DNA of 64,000 nt, taken from NCBI GenBank assembly GCA_024516155.1, contig JAJJXM010000042.1, positions 124,001 through 188,000 on the forward strand. The letters run 5' to 3'. The stretch is from Pyronema omphalodes (taxonomy: Eukaryota > Ascomycota > Pezizomycetes > Pezizales > Pyronemataceae). This document shows, piece after piece, positions 1-12,826 of this stretch (the stretch's first letter is position 1; the number at the start of each line of letters is the position of its first letter). The position numbers were made by a program, and so were the translations under genes. The notes beneath the pieces were generated by a model. The model saw only the letters and a list, made by a program, of their open reading frames with translations, was not told where the DNA came from and did not search any database.

Positions 1-777
1 CGCATATAATACGGCCTACATGAATATCTCTCATGGACGTATCTTGCAAACTTCTGGACCCTGGAACAAAACTGTCTCAATTGAACACCTCGTCTCGCCC
101 ATCGCTAAACGATAACTACTCAGTAAAATCATAAAAGTCTCTGATCAAAGAGGTTATCTATGAACAACACCCACAGATGGCTAGCCATCAAATTTTTGTG
201 AGCAACCTTCGCTATCTATCTGAGACTTACCCATCCATCATTCAGAGGCCAGATAAATATACAGGCCAGTGGAGTAAGAACAAAAGCCCTGATTGATTTG
301 AAATTCAATAGGAAAGCCTGGACCCCCGCCCCTACCCTGGGGCTGGGCTTGGGGGCCAGCATTTTTCAAGTTCAACACGAGTGATAAAATATGGACACGC
401 TAGTGATTATTAGGACTAGACTAACGTGAGAGTCCTCGATGACTCATCTCTACAATCACAGCCATGTCCACTCAGTATCTCTAACTAACAATTCCTGTAG
501 TAAATGCCTCTTATGTAAATTATACAATGTATACACGCACCCCACCAAAATTCTTATACAACAGGAGGGGTAATACATGCAATATACCCCTCACTTGGGT
601 CCATGCTGCAGCATCTACCACGAAGACGTTATTACAACGCGTCTTTCTTTTCATGGTCGAACGCGGCCATCTTTTATATTTGCATGTATTTCCAAAGTCG
701 AAATATCTTTATTCTAAATAAATGACTCATTAATACAAGAGAACTATACCATTAACCTCCGGCCTATGTGATGACTC
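1..777. other. Gene-free left edge
   Basis: No convincing coding region. The longest open stretch (64 codons near 527-721) has no recognisable protein character. No tRNA or obvious repeat is seen before the hAT-like element that begins near 778. Confidence 0.5.
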
Positions 778-1439
778 TGGAGTTCGGCAAGGCCCGTCCA
801 GGACGTCAGACCAGACGGGATTATTGTGGTCATCCAGCCCCGTCTGCAAATCAAACGGACGGCTGCTATGTGGTTCGGTCCCGTCCGCGAAACCAAGAAG
901 AATGGATAGGGCCGCAGGTGACCGCAGGATCATGGGTTTCAGGGTTAGCTGGTTTGCAGGCGGAGGTTTGGTTCAAGTTTTCCAGACATTATGGGCCGTG
1001 GCAGCAACATTTTCAGCACTGTAGTAGCTGAAGGCTTAATGCTGCACTTTAGTAAAAATTTCACACCTCACCGCAGGTGCACGCTCAACCCTAAAACAAT
1101 TTGACTGACTACAGTAGTTTGATACCATTTATGTTGCTTAGCAAAGTACAATAGCAGTATAAATATTCTCTCTATCTAGGTCTCTTCACATTCAAATCAT
1201 GTATATCTGGTTTCAATCGGTACAATACATCAGAATTTTCTTAGCAAAATATCATAAGCCGTAGTAAAAAACGGTCCCTGCGAGTGACCACTCGTGATCA
1301 CAGTCATCGTCACCACTGGTCACCTGCGGTCCATCCGGTCCATGGTGCCTGAAAGACTGCCCGTTCTGGTTCTGCTACAGGAAGGGACCGCAAATGATGG
1401 TCCGGTCTGGTTTATAGCTAGGAGACCATGCCAATTCTG
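778..1439. mobile_element. Decayed hAT-like non-autonomous element, copy 1
   Basis: Homologous to the intact element at 16703-17627. It shares the GAGTTCGGC terminal motif at its left end (782-790 region), the subterminal GTCCAGGACG and GGACGGGA-type motifs, and a long internal stretch (about 930-1085) matching 16850-17020, including CCAGACATTATGGGCCG and GCACTTTAGTAAAA. The right end near 1424-1439 resembles the terminal inverted repeat with substitutions. No clear 8-bp target duplication remains and the element is about 260 bp shorter than the intact one. Many differences from the intact copy are C to T or G to A. It encodes no transposase. Confidence 0.7.
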
Positions 1440-1974
1440 TCTGCATTTCCCATACCTCATCCTAATACCCGTCCCATCATATCATCCTATAGATTGCTCT
1501 GGTTTCTCTGGTGTCTCTGGTTTCTTTAAATTCTCTTACTTTCATCAACGAAAGGTAGCGCTTATTATCATTCTCGCTATTCTCTGCATTTTCACTGTTT
1601 ACAAAATCATGGGTCATCAGTGATCAGTGATGAACGATGAACGGCCGAGGTTACAGTTAGTAATCAAGAAGTTAAGCCCAAGTGAAGTAGGAATCAATAT
1701 AAAATTACCCACGGATATAGAGAGAATTTGATGAAGCATATATACAATTGCCAATCTGGAATTGCCGGACAGGAGGTTGAAATAAACATTCGTTTAGCGA
1801 TCTCCAGCCACAATCGGCCCGGTGATCACCCCGGTTACACGGCGCCACCTGCATCAGAAGCCACAACGCCACACCCAATCCCGGCATTCGGCACGCTCAC
1901 ATTACACATACATATCAGGACCGCGTGCCGGACACCCCTCGCCGTCCTCCCTTCTCCACGGTTACGGCGCAACA
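1440..1974. other. Intergenic region and promoter of the DCR2-like gene
   Basis: No gene seen. The 120 bases before the start at 1975 are pyrimidine- and CA-rich, as in fungal leaders. A reading frame in phase with the downstream gene is open from about 1822 but has no ATG before 1975. Confidence 0.4.
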
Positions 1975-3683
1975 ATGTCACGACGAATAATCCGGACGTT
2001 CATCAAGGTGACATTACTGTCATGTTTTGTCGGCGGATTCCTCTATATTCTCGACACACGCTACAGCGTCCTCCCCAATAAAGTGCACTCAGGAATCCAT
2101 TATCTCCTTCCTGAACACCACCCCGATACCGTCATCACGGATATCAACTACCAGCAATGTACTCGTCTTAGCTCTTGCTCGATCGACGAAGCTGCTGGCT
2201 GGGCTAAAATCGAAAAGGATGTTTTCCTTGGCAGCGCGTGGTGGAACCACGGCTTCATTACTATTAGAAGGAAGGGAGAGAAGGAGTTTAACCCCGAGAA
2301 GGGTGATAAGGTTATCGTGGACGTCCGCGTGAGTCGGATTCGTCCTGAAGCAGAGGAGGGTGCTGGAGATAAAACTGTCGAGTGGGAGTCCCGTGGAAAC
2401 AACATCTGGGTCAAACGTCAAGACAAGCTTATCGACGCAGCGGTTACAGCAGTTGATGTATTATTCGGACCTGATGCCGTTGAGGTTCGTGAAGGATGGC
2501 AATTGAAGGAAGGAATTATCCCCGTTGGACTTAACCCCCGTTTGACAATCCGTCGTGGAGAACCTATTACCCCAAAGAAGCCTCATATTCAGATGAACAA
2601 GAACCATAACTTGAAGATCATTCAAGTCTCCGGTATGCACTTTCTTTAGATCCTCCCCGCTATCTCAGCCCTATATTGACAGTACCCACAGACCTCCATC
2701 TTTCCACCGGTGTCGGAAAATGCCGTGACCCCCAACCTCCCGAGACCGCCGACGGTTGCGAAGCCGACCCTCGCACTATCGATTTCCTTCGCAAGATGTT
2801 AGACGAGGAGAAACCCGATATTGCCGTTCTTACCGGAGACCAAATCAACGGCGACACTGCTCCTGATATTCAAACCGCCTTATTCAAATTCGCCGAACCT
2901 TTCATCTCCCGTAGAATCCCCTTCGCCACAATCCTCGGAAACCATGACGACGAAGGCCCCATGACTCGGAAGCAGATCATGGAGCTTACCGCATCCCTGC
3001 CTTACTCCATTTCCCAAGTTGGACCAGACATGGGACCCATGAAGAAAGATTCCCACGGGCGAGAAATCTACGAAGGAGGAGCCGGAAACTACCTAATAGA
3101 AGTGATGGCACACAATCGTGAGCACTCTGCGATTACATTATATTTCCTAGACACACACAGCTATTCCCTCGATGAAAATGTCGATGGTTACGACCACATC
3201 AAACCCTACCAAATTGAATGGTTCAAAGAATCCGCAAAGTCTTTAAAAGAAGCTCATAATAAGTACTCTTTCATCCATCTCAACATGGCTTTCATCCATA
3301 TCCCCCTTCCTGAATACCGTCTGGAAAATGTTCCTATCGTCGGTGAAAGAAGAGAACGGGTTATGGCCCCGGCTTTTAATTCGGGTTTCAAGGAGGCTCT
3401 GGTAGATGCTGGTGTCATGGCGGTTAGTGCCGGTCATGATCATGCTAATGATTACTGTCTCCTTGATGGCCTTTGGATGTGTTATGCTGGTGGATCGGGA
3501 TTCGGGGGTTATGGTGGTTATAAGGGATATAATAGACGTATCAGAATGTGGGAAATTGATGGTGATGCGGCAATTATTAAGACCTGGAAGAGAGTCGAGT
3601 GGGATCGTCAGGGAAGATATGGAAGATTGGATGAACAGATTGTTGTTAGGGGAGCGAAGATTCAGCCTGCACCTTCGAAGTAA
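1975..3683 (+). CDS. dcr2: DCR2-like calcineurin-type phosphoesterase
   Basis: Predicted join(1975..2632, 2692..3683), 549 aa, one 59-nt intron with GTATGC donor. Metal-dependent phosphatase of the calcineurin-like superfamily, related to the yeast cell-cycle phosphatase Dcr2. Residues 8-28 form a single N-terminal hydrophobic segment, so it is probably a type II membrane or secretory-pathway protein. The metallophosphoesterase signature is complete: D220-L-H222 (created exactly across the splice junction), GDQIN at 268-272, GNHD at 302-305, H422 in FIHIPLPEY, and GHDH at 467-470. An N-terminal domain of about 190 residues precedes the catalytic domain, as in fungal Dcr2 proteins, and overall length fits the family. 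ATG 1975 is the first in-frame ATG. The 3' end faces the convergent gene at 4271. Family assignment is firm; cellular role is inferred from yeast. Confidence 0.9.
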
Positions 3684-4270
3684 ACGGGGCTGTGGGCATG
3701 ATGGATGAATGATGGATGAATGATGGAATGAGAGAATGAGGGATGAGAGAATAAGAGAATGAGAGGATGAGAGGATAAGGAGGTAATTGACAATAAGAAG
3801 AGAAAGAGGGATTGCTTTTTTATTCCGCGGTTATTATTAATACGGCGTTTTTTTTTTTTTTTTGAATTGGAATGAACGTACGAAGGATCGATGATATCAA
3901 CAACGATAATGAGCATGAAATGGACAAAAAAAAATCAGTTTGGCTGGGAAATAAAAAAAAAAATACTGATGGTACTTATTGGGGTTGTACCAAATATCGG
4001 TTGGGAGAGGTAATGAAATGGAAAATGGTTTATTGTAGGAATCTTTTTTTTTTTTTATACATAGGAATTTTATATTCAATTGGCTTCTTTTTTTTGTTTT
4101 TTTTGCTTTCTGATATATGTTTCTTCCGTATGCTTTGCTTGAGTGACTTTTGCGGGCAATATCGGTTTGTGAAATGGCTAAATTTTAAAATATGGTATTA
4201 CATACTGCATACTACATACGCTCCTTCATAACTGCAACAAGAAATCAAACAACTATCTCCTCATCATTCT
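3684..4270. other. Convergent intergenic region, A/T-homopolymer rich
   Basis: Lies between two converging 3' ends. It starts with GATGAATGATG/GAGAATGAGAG-type short repeats (3700-3780), then holds T and A runs of 8 to 18 nt (3850, 3925, 3950, 4045, 4095). Polyadenylation signals for both genes are expected here. No gene seen. Confidence 0.5.
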
Positions 4271-5359
4271 CTACTCAGTCCCCGGTTTCTTCTTCCCATC
4301 ACAAAGTTCCCTAATCGGCGTCCCCTCAAGACTCTCATGCACAACCTGACCCACATAAAAATACCTCTCATGCTCTCTAAAGAACCTATCCCAATGCATA
4401 ACCGCACTCCTAACCTTCTCCACCGCCAACTCCCTCCTCTTCTGTCTCCGTTGTCTCAACCACCTAATCCTCCCCTCGACCCTGACCAGCTCCTCTCTAT
4501 CCGGGTGTCCCAGGGGATGTTTCTCCCCATCCTCCTCATCCAGCATTTCCAACTCCTCCAATTTCCTAATCTCCCGACGCTTCATCTCAAGTTCGGAAAT
4601 CTCTTTTATCTCCTCATCATCTTCACTCCGCGATTTGCCCGTGATAAACATCTCCTCTAACCCGCGCAAGTCGTACGTAAGGTCCGTTTGGAAACATCCG
4701 GAGACGAAAGCTCGTGCGGCGTCGCGTCCGGAGAAGTGCGAATATCCCCCGCCGGGTCCGTACATCGATGGGTTGCTGGAGACGTCGAAGATGCTGCCGT
4801 TGATGGCGAGGTAGATGGGGAGCGAGCTGTTGGAGCCGTTGTAGAGGGAGAGCTCGGATTCGGTGAGGTTGAGTTTGGGCGTCTGAAGAGGGGGTTAGTG
4901 GGGGATCGTTGTTGGTATGTGGGGGAATAAGATAAGTTGCTAATAGCGAAAGTTCTTCACCCCGTTTTTTCTTTTTGCTTGTAAATAGAAGAAAAGATGG
5001 GAGGAGTAACTGGGGGATATGGGGGATACGGGTGATATGGGATACGGAACATGGGGAACCCAAGGCCAAAAACTCACAAAAACATTCTTCAAATGTCTCC
5101 ACCTAGAAATCCTAGGTCGATACCCCCAACTAATACTTTCACCATCCGTAATAAACCAACTAAAAGTACAACTCAACAACAATAACCCCATGATAACGCG
5201 TAATATGTCCACGAAACTTATCCCGCTGTCTTCATTCTCGTCTTCTATCTCTTGTTTTCTTTGATGGGGTTCTTGGTCCTCGGTGGTCCCCGTGGAGGAG
5301 GTGCTGGAGACGCTGGAATCGACTGCTGGTCGTCGTTGTCGTTGGCGGAGATCTGTCAT
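4271..5359 (-). CDS. Cytochrome b5-like (MAPR/Dap1-type) membrane protein
   Basis: Predicted complement join(4271..4882, 5078..5359), 297 aa, one 195-nt intron with GTGAGT donor; both exons meet in phase 0. Exon 1 encodes a Ser/Thr-rich N-terminus and one membrane segment (about residues 52-70, DILRVIMGLLLLSCTFSWFI). Exon 2 starts a cytochrome b5-like fold: T-P-K-L-N-L-T, then YLAINGSIFDVSSNP, then MYGPGGGYSHFSGRDAAR, the hallmark of membrane-associated progesterone receptor (MAPR) proteins such as PGRMC1 and Dap1, which bind heme and support P450 sterol enzymes. A charged, helical C-terminal extension (about 110 residues rich in E, K and R, likely coiled coil) follows. Known family members are endoplasmic reticulum proteins; heme binding here is inferred. 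Orthology to yeast Dap1 itself is uncertain because of the extension. Confidence 0.8.
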
Positions 5360-6037
5360 TTGTCGATGCTGGGGAGGCGGGTGTGCTGCTGTGCTGCTGT
5401 GCTGCTGTCGATGCTGCCGATACTTCCAGTAACGAAACGATGCTACTGCGATGCTGTTGATACTCTTGATACCTAGAACGTACTACCCAACAACACCACG
5501 TCAAGCCTTCTATATCCCGATGATTCTGTATCCCGATGATCTGACAATCTACCGCGTCGTGTCAGATGGGAAATGGTCGTTTTATGTACGGCTAAAACCT
5601 ATCCAAAGCTATACCCCTGTCGTGTTACGTACGGATCGGTAGGGCCGGATCGTGATGATCCCTGGTTGATCGGGGTTGGGAGGGTGGGTTGGAGCTGTTG
5701 CTGAACTTGATGGTTGGGGGGTCTTCGGGATGATGAAGATGGATAAAAGATATATATATACATAAATGAAAGAAAATTTGGATAATTAGATAAAACGTTT
5801 GATGGATAGATGGATGGATGGATGGTTTCTATATATCATCAATCGTGACGGATGGATCAGTTTGGCGGCGGGTGATTTTGAAGTAAGCTTCAAAAAAAGA
5901 CTGTTATTGGTATAAATAAACAAACAGAAAACAAAAAATAAAATAAAAAAACGCCTTTAACGCCTTCAATTCCTTCGATTCCACCCCTCCAAGTCATCCT
6001 TATCAATCCCCCCCCCCCCCCCCCCCCCATAGACAAA
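5360..6037. other. Intergenic region with tetranucleotide and poly-C repeats
   Basis: Contains the presumed promoter of the minus-strand b5-like gene on its left. It also holds a (GGAT)n run near 5807-5825 and a 21-nt C tract at 6008-6028, immediately downstream of the Mtw1 stop codon. CTG-rich short repeats at 5380-5450 lie just upstream of the b5-like start. No gene seen. Confidence 0.5.
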
Positions 6038-7372
6038 TCACTTCTTCTTCCCCGCAATCATACCCGCAATTTCCGCCAACTCCTTCACCTCCTCCTGTCC
6101 CCTTTCCGCACCCTTTTGCTGCTGCCCATAAAAAACCCTTCTCCTCTCCCTCCTCAACGCCTCCATCTGCGTCTTCTTATAAGTCTCCAAATAAGCCCCT
6201 CTCTCACCATAAACCTGCGCACCCTTGATCGCCTCCTTCTTCTTGATCGCCTCTTCTTCCTCCGCCAATTTCACCGCCTTCAACTCCTCAAGTCTAGGTC
6301 CTAACTCCTGATACCGTTCCCTTACAGCACCGACTTGGGATAATGCAAACTCGGCCCCTTCCTGGAGTTTCTTACTTCCCTGGAGAAGAGAAAACGGTGT
6401 AGCGGGTCCAGTGTAGTTGGGTGATAGCGATGCGGCGAGTTCTCGGAGCTGGGATAGGATCCGTTCGTTTTCGGATTTTTCGGCTTGCAGAGAAAGGGAG
6501 AGATGGGTGGAGGCGAAGAGACGTTGACGGAGTGCGAGGAGGGTGGCGGTTTCTTCGGTGCCCGGAGGTGAGGTGGTGGAAAGATCCATGGAGTCCATTG
6601 AAGCCTCGGAGGTGGAAGAGGAAGAGGGGGTGAAGCCGGAGAAATCGATATCCTGGAAAATACTATTAGCCACTCCCTATGACTCCCAGCAAGCCACACC
6701 GTATTTCCCAACCATCACCATCAGTAGCAAAAATCAGAAATCAGAAATCAGAAATCAGAAATCAAAAATCAATGCACCAACCTTATGATGTTCCAACCTA
6801 CACCATCCCACCAACTCCTCCCTAACCACCAAAACATTCCGCATCAAAAATATCTCAAACTTATCAAACGTCGTATCAACCGCATTATCCATCAAAGTCT
6901 CCAGCTTATGAATCCCCTGTCTTAACTCATCTTCCTCCTGCTCTGTAAATACCGATTGCCCATTTTCATCCACTTCTCGAGTCCTTCCCAACGGTGTCTT
7001 GAATCCTAAAAGCTCCGGACGTTGCGAAAATAGGAAGGTTTCAACAGAGCTGACTGTGGCGTTGGCAATCGCATTCACCGTGTTGATGATGTCGTCGATT
7101 AACATCTGGGAAAATGTAAAGAAAAGGACATATTAGCACGGAATCTTGGAGAAGTCGCTCGAAATAATTCCCAGTGACAGCACCATAGCACCGCAGCAGC
7201 ATAGCACCGCAGCACAGCAGCACCGCAGCAGTAAACCACAAAATTAAACCCCCCAACTCCGACGAGCGAAAGAAATGCTATAACAAACAAGAATAAATCA
7301 ACAACCTACCAATGGAGTCCATCCAAAGTGCTCAGTCAAAAGCGCCGTAGAAGCAGCACTGGGAGCAGTCAT
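6038..7372 (-). CDS. mtw1: Mis12/Mtw1 kinetochore protein (MIND complex)
   Basis: Predicted complement join(6038..6652, 6782..7105, 7310..7372), 333 aa, introns of 129 and 204 nt, all junctions in phase 0. The N-terminus contains LLTEHFGWTPLMLIDDII, assembled across intron 1, and continues NTVNAIANATVSSVETFL; this is the diagnostic Mis12 N-terminal motif. The second junction gives LEHHK-DIDFSGF, again family-typical. A long charged helical region (roughly residues 165-325) matches the coiled coil through which Mtw1 packs with Nnf1, Dsn1 and Nsl1. Role: subunit of the MIND/Mis12 complex that links the inner kinetochore to Ndc80 and Spc105 on the nuclear side of the spindle. Start ATG 7372 gives MTAPSAAST before the motif. 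The coding exon 1 is only 63 nt. Assignment is confident from motif and architecture. Confidence 0.9.
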
Positions 7373-8721
7373 CGCGACGCGTCGTGTAGTGATGAGAGTC
7401 GTGATGCGCGATCGGTTGGCGCCATGGGATGCTAGGGTGGTTGAAACTTGAGCTATAGGCAACACCTGCCACCCCGCCTTAACTGGCAGGGATGAGGGAT
7501 TACAGTGCCGAAGAAAGAAGAGCCGCATGTATGTAGGTTGGGGTGCTGGAAACTGTGAGCTTGAAGGCGGAGAATAAGGAGTTGTGGCATTTTTAATAAT
7601 CAAGACAATTTATTGAATACGCCCCATATCGATAGGGTTACAACTTACATAGACAAATTACGATAAATAAATTCTCTAAATTCTCTAACATCCCTCGAGT
7701 ATCTTACGGAGTATAGAGGATAGAGTATATGTAGTTTCGATTCACAAACAATAGTTTTTTGTAAAGTATATATGTATAACTATATTTCTACACCAGCATA
7801 GGCTGCATAGCTACACCCTCGAGTACTGTAACGTAACCGCGGTATAGCGGTATAGTGCTACAGCGGTACGTTCTGTAACTTAAAATCCTTAAAATTTTTA
7901 AAAGCCAGCAGCATGACCACCAGCATCACCACCAAGCACCAAGCCTCATCATCACTCAAACCCCATACCATACCATCCATCCCCAACAACATCAAAAACA
8001 ACATCAAAAACACATCAAAAAAAAAAAAAAAAAAAAAAAAACCCCGAAATTAAATCTCAATATATTCAAATTCCTAATCCGCATCTAAAACAGCTATTGA
8101 CTACCAAACCACGCAATCCAAACCCAGGATAATCCTTCTTCAAAAAATTAAAATCCCAACATCATCTTCTTCTTCTCATCTAAAAAAAAAAGGGGGGGGA
8201 AAAAGATAAATCCTCAATAATAACACCCCCATCTCTCTCTCTTATAAAAAAAAGGTAAGAAAAAAGGTAAGAAAAAAAAGAAAAGAAAAAAAAACTCCCC
8301 AACACCCGACCAGACCATTATGCTTCCCCCCAATCCCCCCCCCCCCCCCCTCCCCGCCCCCCAACCCACCCACCCATCAATATCCTCACAATTAACCTTC
8401 CGAGTCTTTTACCTGATACACAAAAGTTTCAATTAGCACTCCTACTAGCCTCTGCACAAAGCCTTCTATACCATGGTTCCTGATGTGTCGTCTCTTGATG
8501 CTGTTCCTCGTCTGGTCCTTGGGCTAGGGCAACTATACAACTGTCAGCCAGGTGATTTCGCATTACACAATACGCCACAACATGATATTTGGGGGGGGGG
8601 GGGGGGTGTCTCCAAGTAAGAGAGCGGGACGAAATAAGAACCGAGAACCAAGGAATTAAAAAGGCAAGCTAAACACAAGCAGCAAAGGGAAGTAGGGTTA
8701 ATACGCGGTGCCAGTGTGGAT
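7373..8721. other. Intergenic region with homopolymer tracts
   Basis: Upstream of Mtw1 and downstream of Gtr2 (both minus strand). Contains an A tract of about 20 nt near 8021-8040, several A7-A10 runs at 8180-8295, a C tract near 8335-8350 and a G tract at 8588-8605. No gene recognised; short frames near 7298-7603 belong to the Mtw1 first exon and leader. Confidence 0.5.
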
Positions 8722-10373
8722 CTAACCTCTTACACCCCCACCAAGCTCAAACACACGCTGAAGGGCGTTTTGGAAAATCTGGACATTGTAATCGACGAGT
8801 CCCTTTTTCTCGATAGATTCTTTGCGCATGAGACAGATTAGGGCTAGAAACCTGGGGTGTGTTAGTAATCATCCATGTCTACCCTTTCCCCAGTCAAGCG
8901 CGTGCCAAAATTATGCTAGCTCGGTGTTCCATGAGACATCACCCGGTATGAGCTTGTTGGCTATGGGCTCATACGGCAGCACTCAGGCCGATACTCCGGG
9001 GGAAAGAAAAGAGATTAGAGAAAATCGACTTACTTGTTGATCTCTCTCAAGTACAAGACCATTCCATTCTGAAGCTTGATAATGGATGAAACCTCTTGAG
9101 TATTCTCAGCTGGTGCAGCAGCAGGCGAGAGCGGCGGACTAGGCTGGGCTGTTTCATCGGGGTGTTTTCTGTTATATCCGGAGTCAATTAGTTTACCCCT
9201 TCCTCCAATCCATCCGCTTGGCCCACCAAGGAAGACAAAACATACCCATAAATCTCGCTAACGTCCACAATGACATCAATAAAGTCCGAACAAATCTCAT
9301 AACTCTGTACATCGACCGGGGAAGAATCCGTTGCAATATAAATCTTGCTCAAGACATCAAACAAGAACGCCTTCTCAATACCACTGTTTGAGCAAAGCAC
9401 ATTCAACAAGTTCTCCAAAGTTCCAAGCTGCGGCAACAACTTCTGAATAACTTTCGAAAACGCCTCGAAGATACTGTGATCATAAATACTGGTTAAATGA
9501 TACGAAATTTGAACATTATCAAACCCAGCATCCGCAAGTTCATCCTGAGTACGCTGCATGATATCCCTCATAGTGTCCAACTTGTATTCATCCGACAAGC
9601 CATCAACTTTATGGATAAAGACCTCAATATTGATCATAGGGTAAGATCTCTGCAAGGCGATAATGGTGGAATGGAGACGAGACAAGGGGTCAAGAATCTC
9701 ATCTTGAGCATCGATTACCCAGATCAAAGCACCTAGTTCGCCAAAGATGTTGTCGAAATCGAAAGTGTCGTCAAGATAATCCAATTGACCGGGGAAGTCC
9801 CAGACTTGAAAATCCATAAATGAGTGGATAGGGTCTTTTTGAATCTTGGTGGTGGATTCGAGGAAGAGGGTTTCCATGGGGGGCATCTTGTGGAAGACGA
9901 CACTTGAAATTGAGGACTTTCCGGATCTTTGAGGGGTTAGCATTATGTGCAAAGCTTTAGGAATGTCGGCTACTTGAGGAGGAATTTGACTGTCCGGATG
10001 TATGAAACTTTCACAAGCTGCAGCAGGCTACACAGTATATCATTGGACAATACCAATATCCCCTCCTCTCGCCAGGGTTCACATACCTTCTCTGACCCAT
10101 CAACAACAATCTCGGACGACCCCTCTGCTGTACACGAGGCGGAAGCCCATACGCTCCCATAGAGCTAACTGGACTCTGTTGATCCTGCATTCTTTTATGT
10201 CTGAGCGCGATCTCTGCAGTATCTAAATATCTCGCTTCAATACTACTCGCCGGACTAAGTTCCTTTTGTTCAGGTTCCTGCAGGAAGCGTTCCAGTGAGT
10301 AAGAGCTTCTTCTTTCCGCAGAAGTATTGGGAGGGTCAGCAGGAAGGGGAAGATGAGTGTAGAATGATGTCAT
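8722..10373 (-). CDS. gtr2: Rag-family GTPase Gtr2 (RagC/D orthologue)
   Basis: Predicted complement join(8722..8851, 9034..9168, 9246..9926, 10087..10373), 410 aa, introns of 182, 77 and 160 nt. Role: with Gtr1 forms the heterodimer that recruits and controls TORC1 on the vacuole through the Ego/Ragulator complex. The P-loop GQRRSGKSS (93-101) is split by the first intron and restored perfectly by splicing. Next are HKM and ETLFLEST (108-121, switch I), DFPGQLDY (139-146, G3), and HKVD (201-204, G4). The C-terminal roadblock-like dimerisation domain spans about residues 235-410 ([16 protein letters not shown], then [17 protein letters not shown], then FLALICLMR). An N-terminal extension of about 85 Ser/Arg-rich residues precedes the G domain and has no recognised motif. 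DFxGQ and the switch I sequence favour Gtr2 over Gtr1. Confidence 0.93.
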
Positions 10374-12789
10374 TGAGGATATAATGTCAGTGCTTAATGC
10401 GTGGGTATACGTGATTGCGTGCTTGGAGGAAGCTTAAAACTGTTGTGAAACGCGAAGAAAAATGGAAGTGGAAGATGCGCAGAAAAAACGAGTTGTGGGT
10501 ATAAAGATGCAAGGGGTGTGGGGGTGGGGGTGGTCTGTTCAAGCTGTCAAGCTGTCAAGCTCCAGCTCCCTCTTCTTTCCAATCAACACCACCACAGCCG
10601 TTATTCTGTCGAGTTGAACTCCGCCCTCGCCTGCGAACACGGTCCCGACAAAGTCTGATCAAGTCCGACACAGTCCGACAAACAATGCCAGAATCGTACG
10701 GCGTAGCGATCAGAATAGTAAAAGTATTTCGACAATCAACAACTGTCTAAGACCGTTTGCACCACTCGCCCGCAACCTCGTTCCATCCCCGGCTCTCCGC
10801 TTCTTCCGCAGACAACTTTGATTGTAATTTCGATTGTATAAAATTTTGTTGTATGTTGTATGTTGTGTTTATTTATTTATTTTTTTTGCTCGTGCGACTT
10901 GGCGTTGTTGAAATGTGAAACCGAAGCTTGGTTTGCTTTGCTTTGCTTTGCTTTTGCTGGGTCTGGTCGAACGTCGTTCGTGGTTGCAGCGTTGCAGCGT
11001 TGCTGTGCGGGCTTTGCTGGGTTGTGCTACCGAACGGATCTCCGGCTTCACGGGAGCTAAGAAGATGCACCAAGCACCAAGCACCAAGCACGCGTCGATC
11101 GGGGGTGGCGATTGGATGTTGTTGAGATCACAATCGAGGCTGAAGGCGAGGGCGAAAGGAAGGAAGGAAGAAGGGAAGGATGAGGATGATCGTGATGATG
11201 ATGATGATGATGAAGAGCAGAAGAAGAAGAAGAAGAAGAAGAAGGAAGGAGGACTTTCAAAAAACACCACACGCAGCCAGCACAGTGGTGGACAAGCACA
11301 CCGTCGAGCGAACAGCAGCGAAAGAAGCAGAAGCAGAAGCAGACAGAGCAAGCAAGCAGAAGAAGACACCGCAAGCAAGCATAAGCACATAGTTCAAAAG
11401 CAAACGCGCATCATCGCGAGGGAGATAAGAAAAAAATAACAAAGCAAAGCAAAGCAAAGCAAAGCAGAAAACGGAAGCAGAGTAAAAAGTGGGTTGCATA
11501 CCTGTCTATCTAAAGATTGGAGACTTTCTTTGCGTCGGCTCACTCAGTTCCTTGATTTGAATCAGCACTTTTTTTTTCTTTTACGATCGAACTCTATCCA
11601 GCCCAGCCAGCCAGTCCAGTCCAGTCAACCCCCCAGACGGAAGCTGCAAACTAGATGAATGATTGGACAACTCACGAAGGTTGGTCCGGCAAAACGTCAG
11701 GTCAACAATCTGACAGCAGCGAGGCAGTGAGGCAGTGAGGCAGGCAGCAAAGCAGCAAAGCAGCAAAGCAGCGAGAGGAAAGCGAGGTGAATGAAAGCGT
11801 GATCGAAGATAAATAGATAATTGAACGATAAGAAGCCCGGTATAGAAGAGTAATAGTTCCGTTTTAGATTGCTTTGATGCTATTGCTGTTGTCAAGTCTG
11901 CAAAGTCCTCGTTGGCTTCGTTGTTGGTTGGTCTTGAATGATTTTCCAAGGGTGTTTTTTTAATTAAAATTCCTACCACTCGCCGGTATTAGCGATATCT
12001 TTCTCTCCTCTCCTCTCCTCTCCTCTCTCATCATCTGCAACAGAAGAAAAAAAATGCCGCACCAGAAAAATGTCTTTCGTTTTTTTTTATACGCAGCCCA
12101 ATTAATTCTTGACGCGAAAGTGAAAAAAAAGGTAGATAGATCCTGGTATGCTGATTCCCTACTCTTCTTCCCCGAAGATTCCTTTCCTTCCTGTGACTGG
12201 GATAGAAAATAAAAAATAAAAAAAAAGTAATAAAGAAAAAATTAAAATAAAAAAAAAGCCTTATTTTTTTTTCCCCACACTGCACTGAAATTGATAAGTT
12301 CTGTCTGTGTTTCTGTCTGTGTTTCTGTTTCTGTGTTTCTGTGGTTTTATGTTTCTGCCCTCCGTGTTTCTGCCTTCTTTTATCCCCGCGTTTTCCGTTC
12401 CTTTTATGTTCCTGACACTCCCGCAATTCTCAACTCAGGCGAAGTCCGGATTCTCGACGCGCTTAAAGTTGCCCTGGATCGCCCTGCCTAGTACCGGTGG
12501 ATACTGAACAGTTCGTATTTGGCGATGACGACCGGGATAGAGATGGCGCTGGAGATGGGAGATGTAGACGGTTGATGTGAGATGTAAAGTGACTCGGCGA
12601 CCGACTTTATGAAGCGTGGGGTTCGTCGGTATGATAGGTACACGGTAGTAGGTCGATGCTGTGTTCTAGCAGTGGTCGTGGAGGTCGTGGTTGCGGAGGT
12701 CGCGGAGGTCGATGCTGTTCCAACGTAGGTCGATGCTCTGTATGTAGATGCTCTGTATGTAGATTCTCTGCGATGCTATAGTCCAGCAC

Positions 12790-12826
12790 AGGTCGAGGTC
12801 GAGGTCGAGGTCGAGGTCGAGGTCGT
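12790..12826. repeat. (GAGGTC)n hexanucleotide microsatellite
   Basis: About six head-to-tail GAGGTC units. Surrounding 12700-12780 holds related GGTCGATGCTCTGTATGTAGA duplications, so the area is a nested low-complexity block. Confidence 0.8.

Noticed and set aside
10869..11439. Overlapping frames of 100-174 codons on both strands
   Set aside because: Composition is dictated by GAA/GAT/GCTTT simple repeats (Ser/Cys/Leu or Lys/Asp/Glu runs); no domain and no consistent splice structure.
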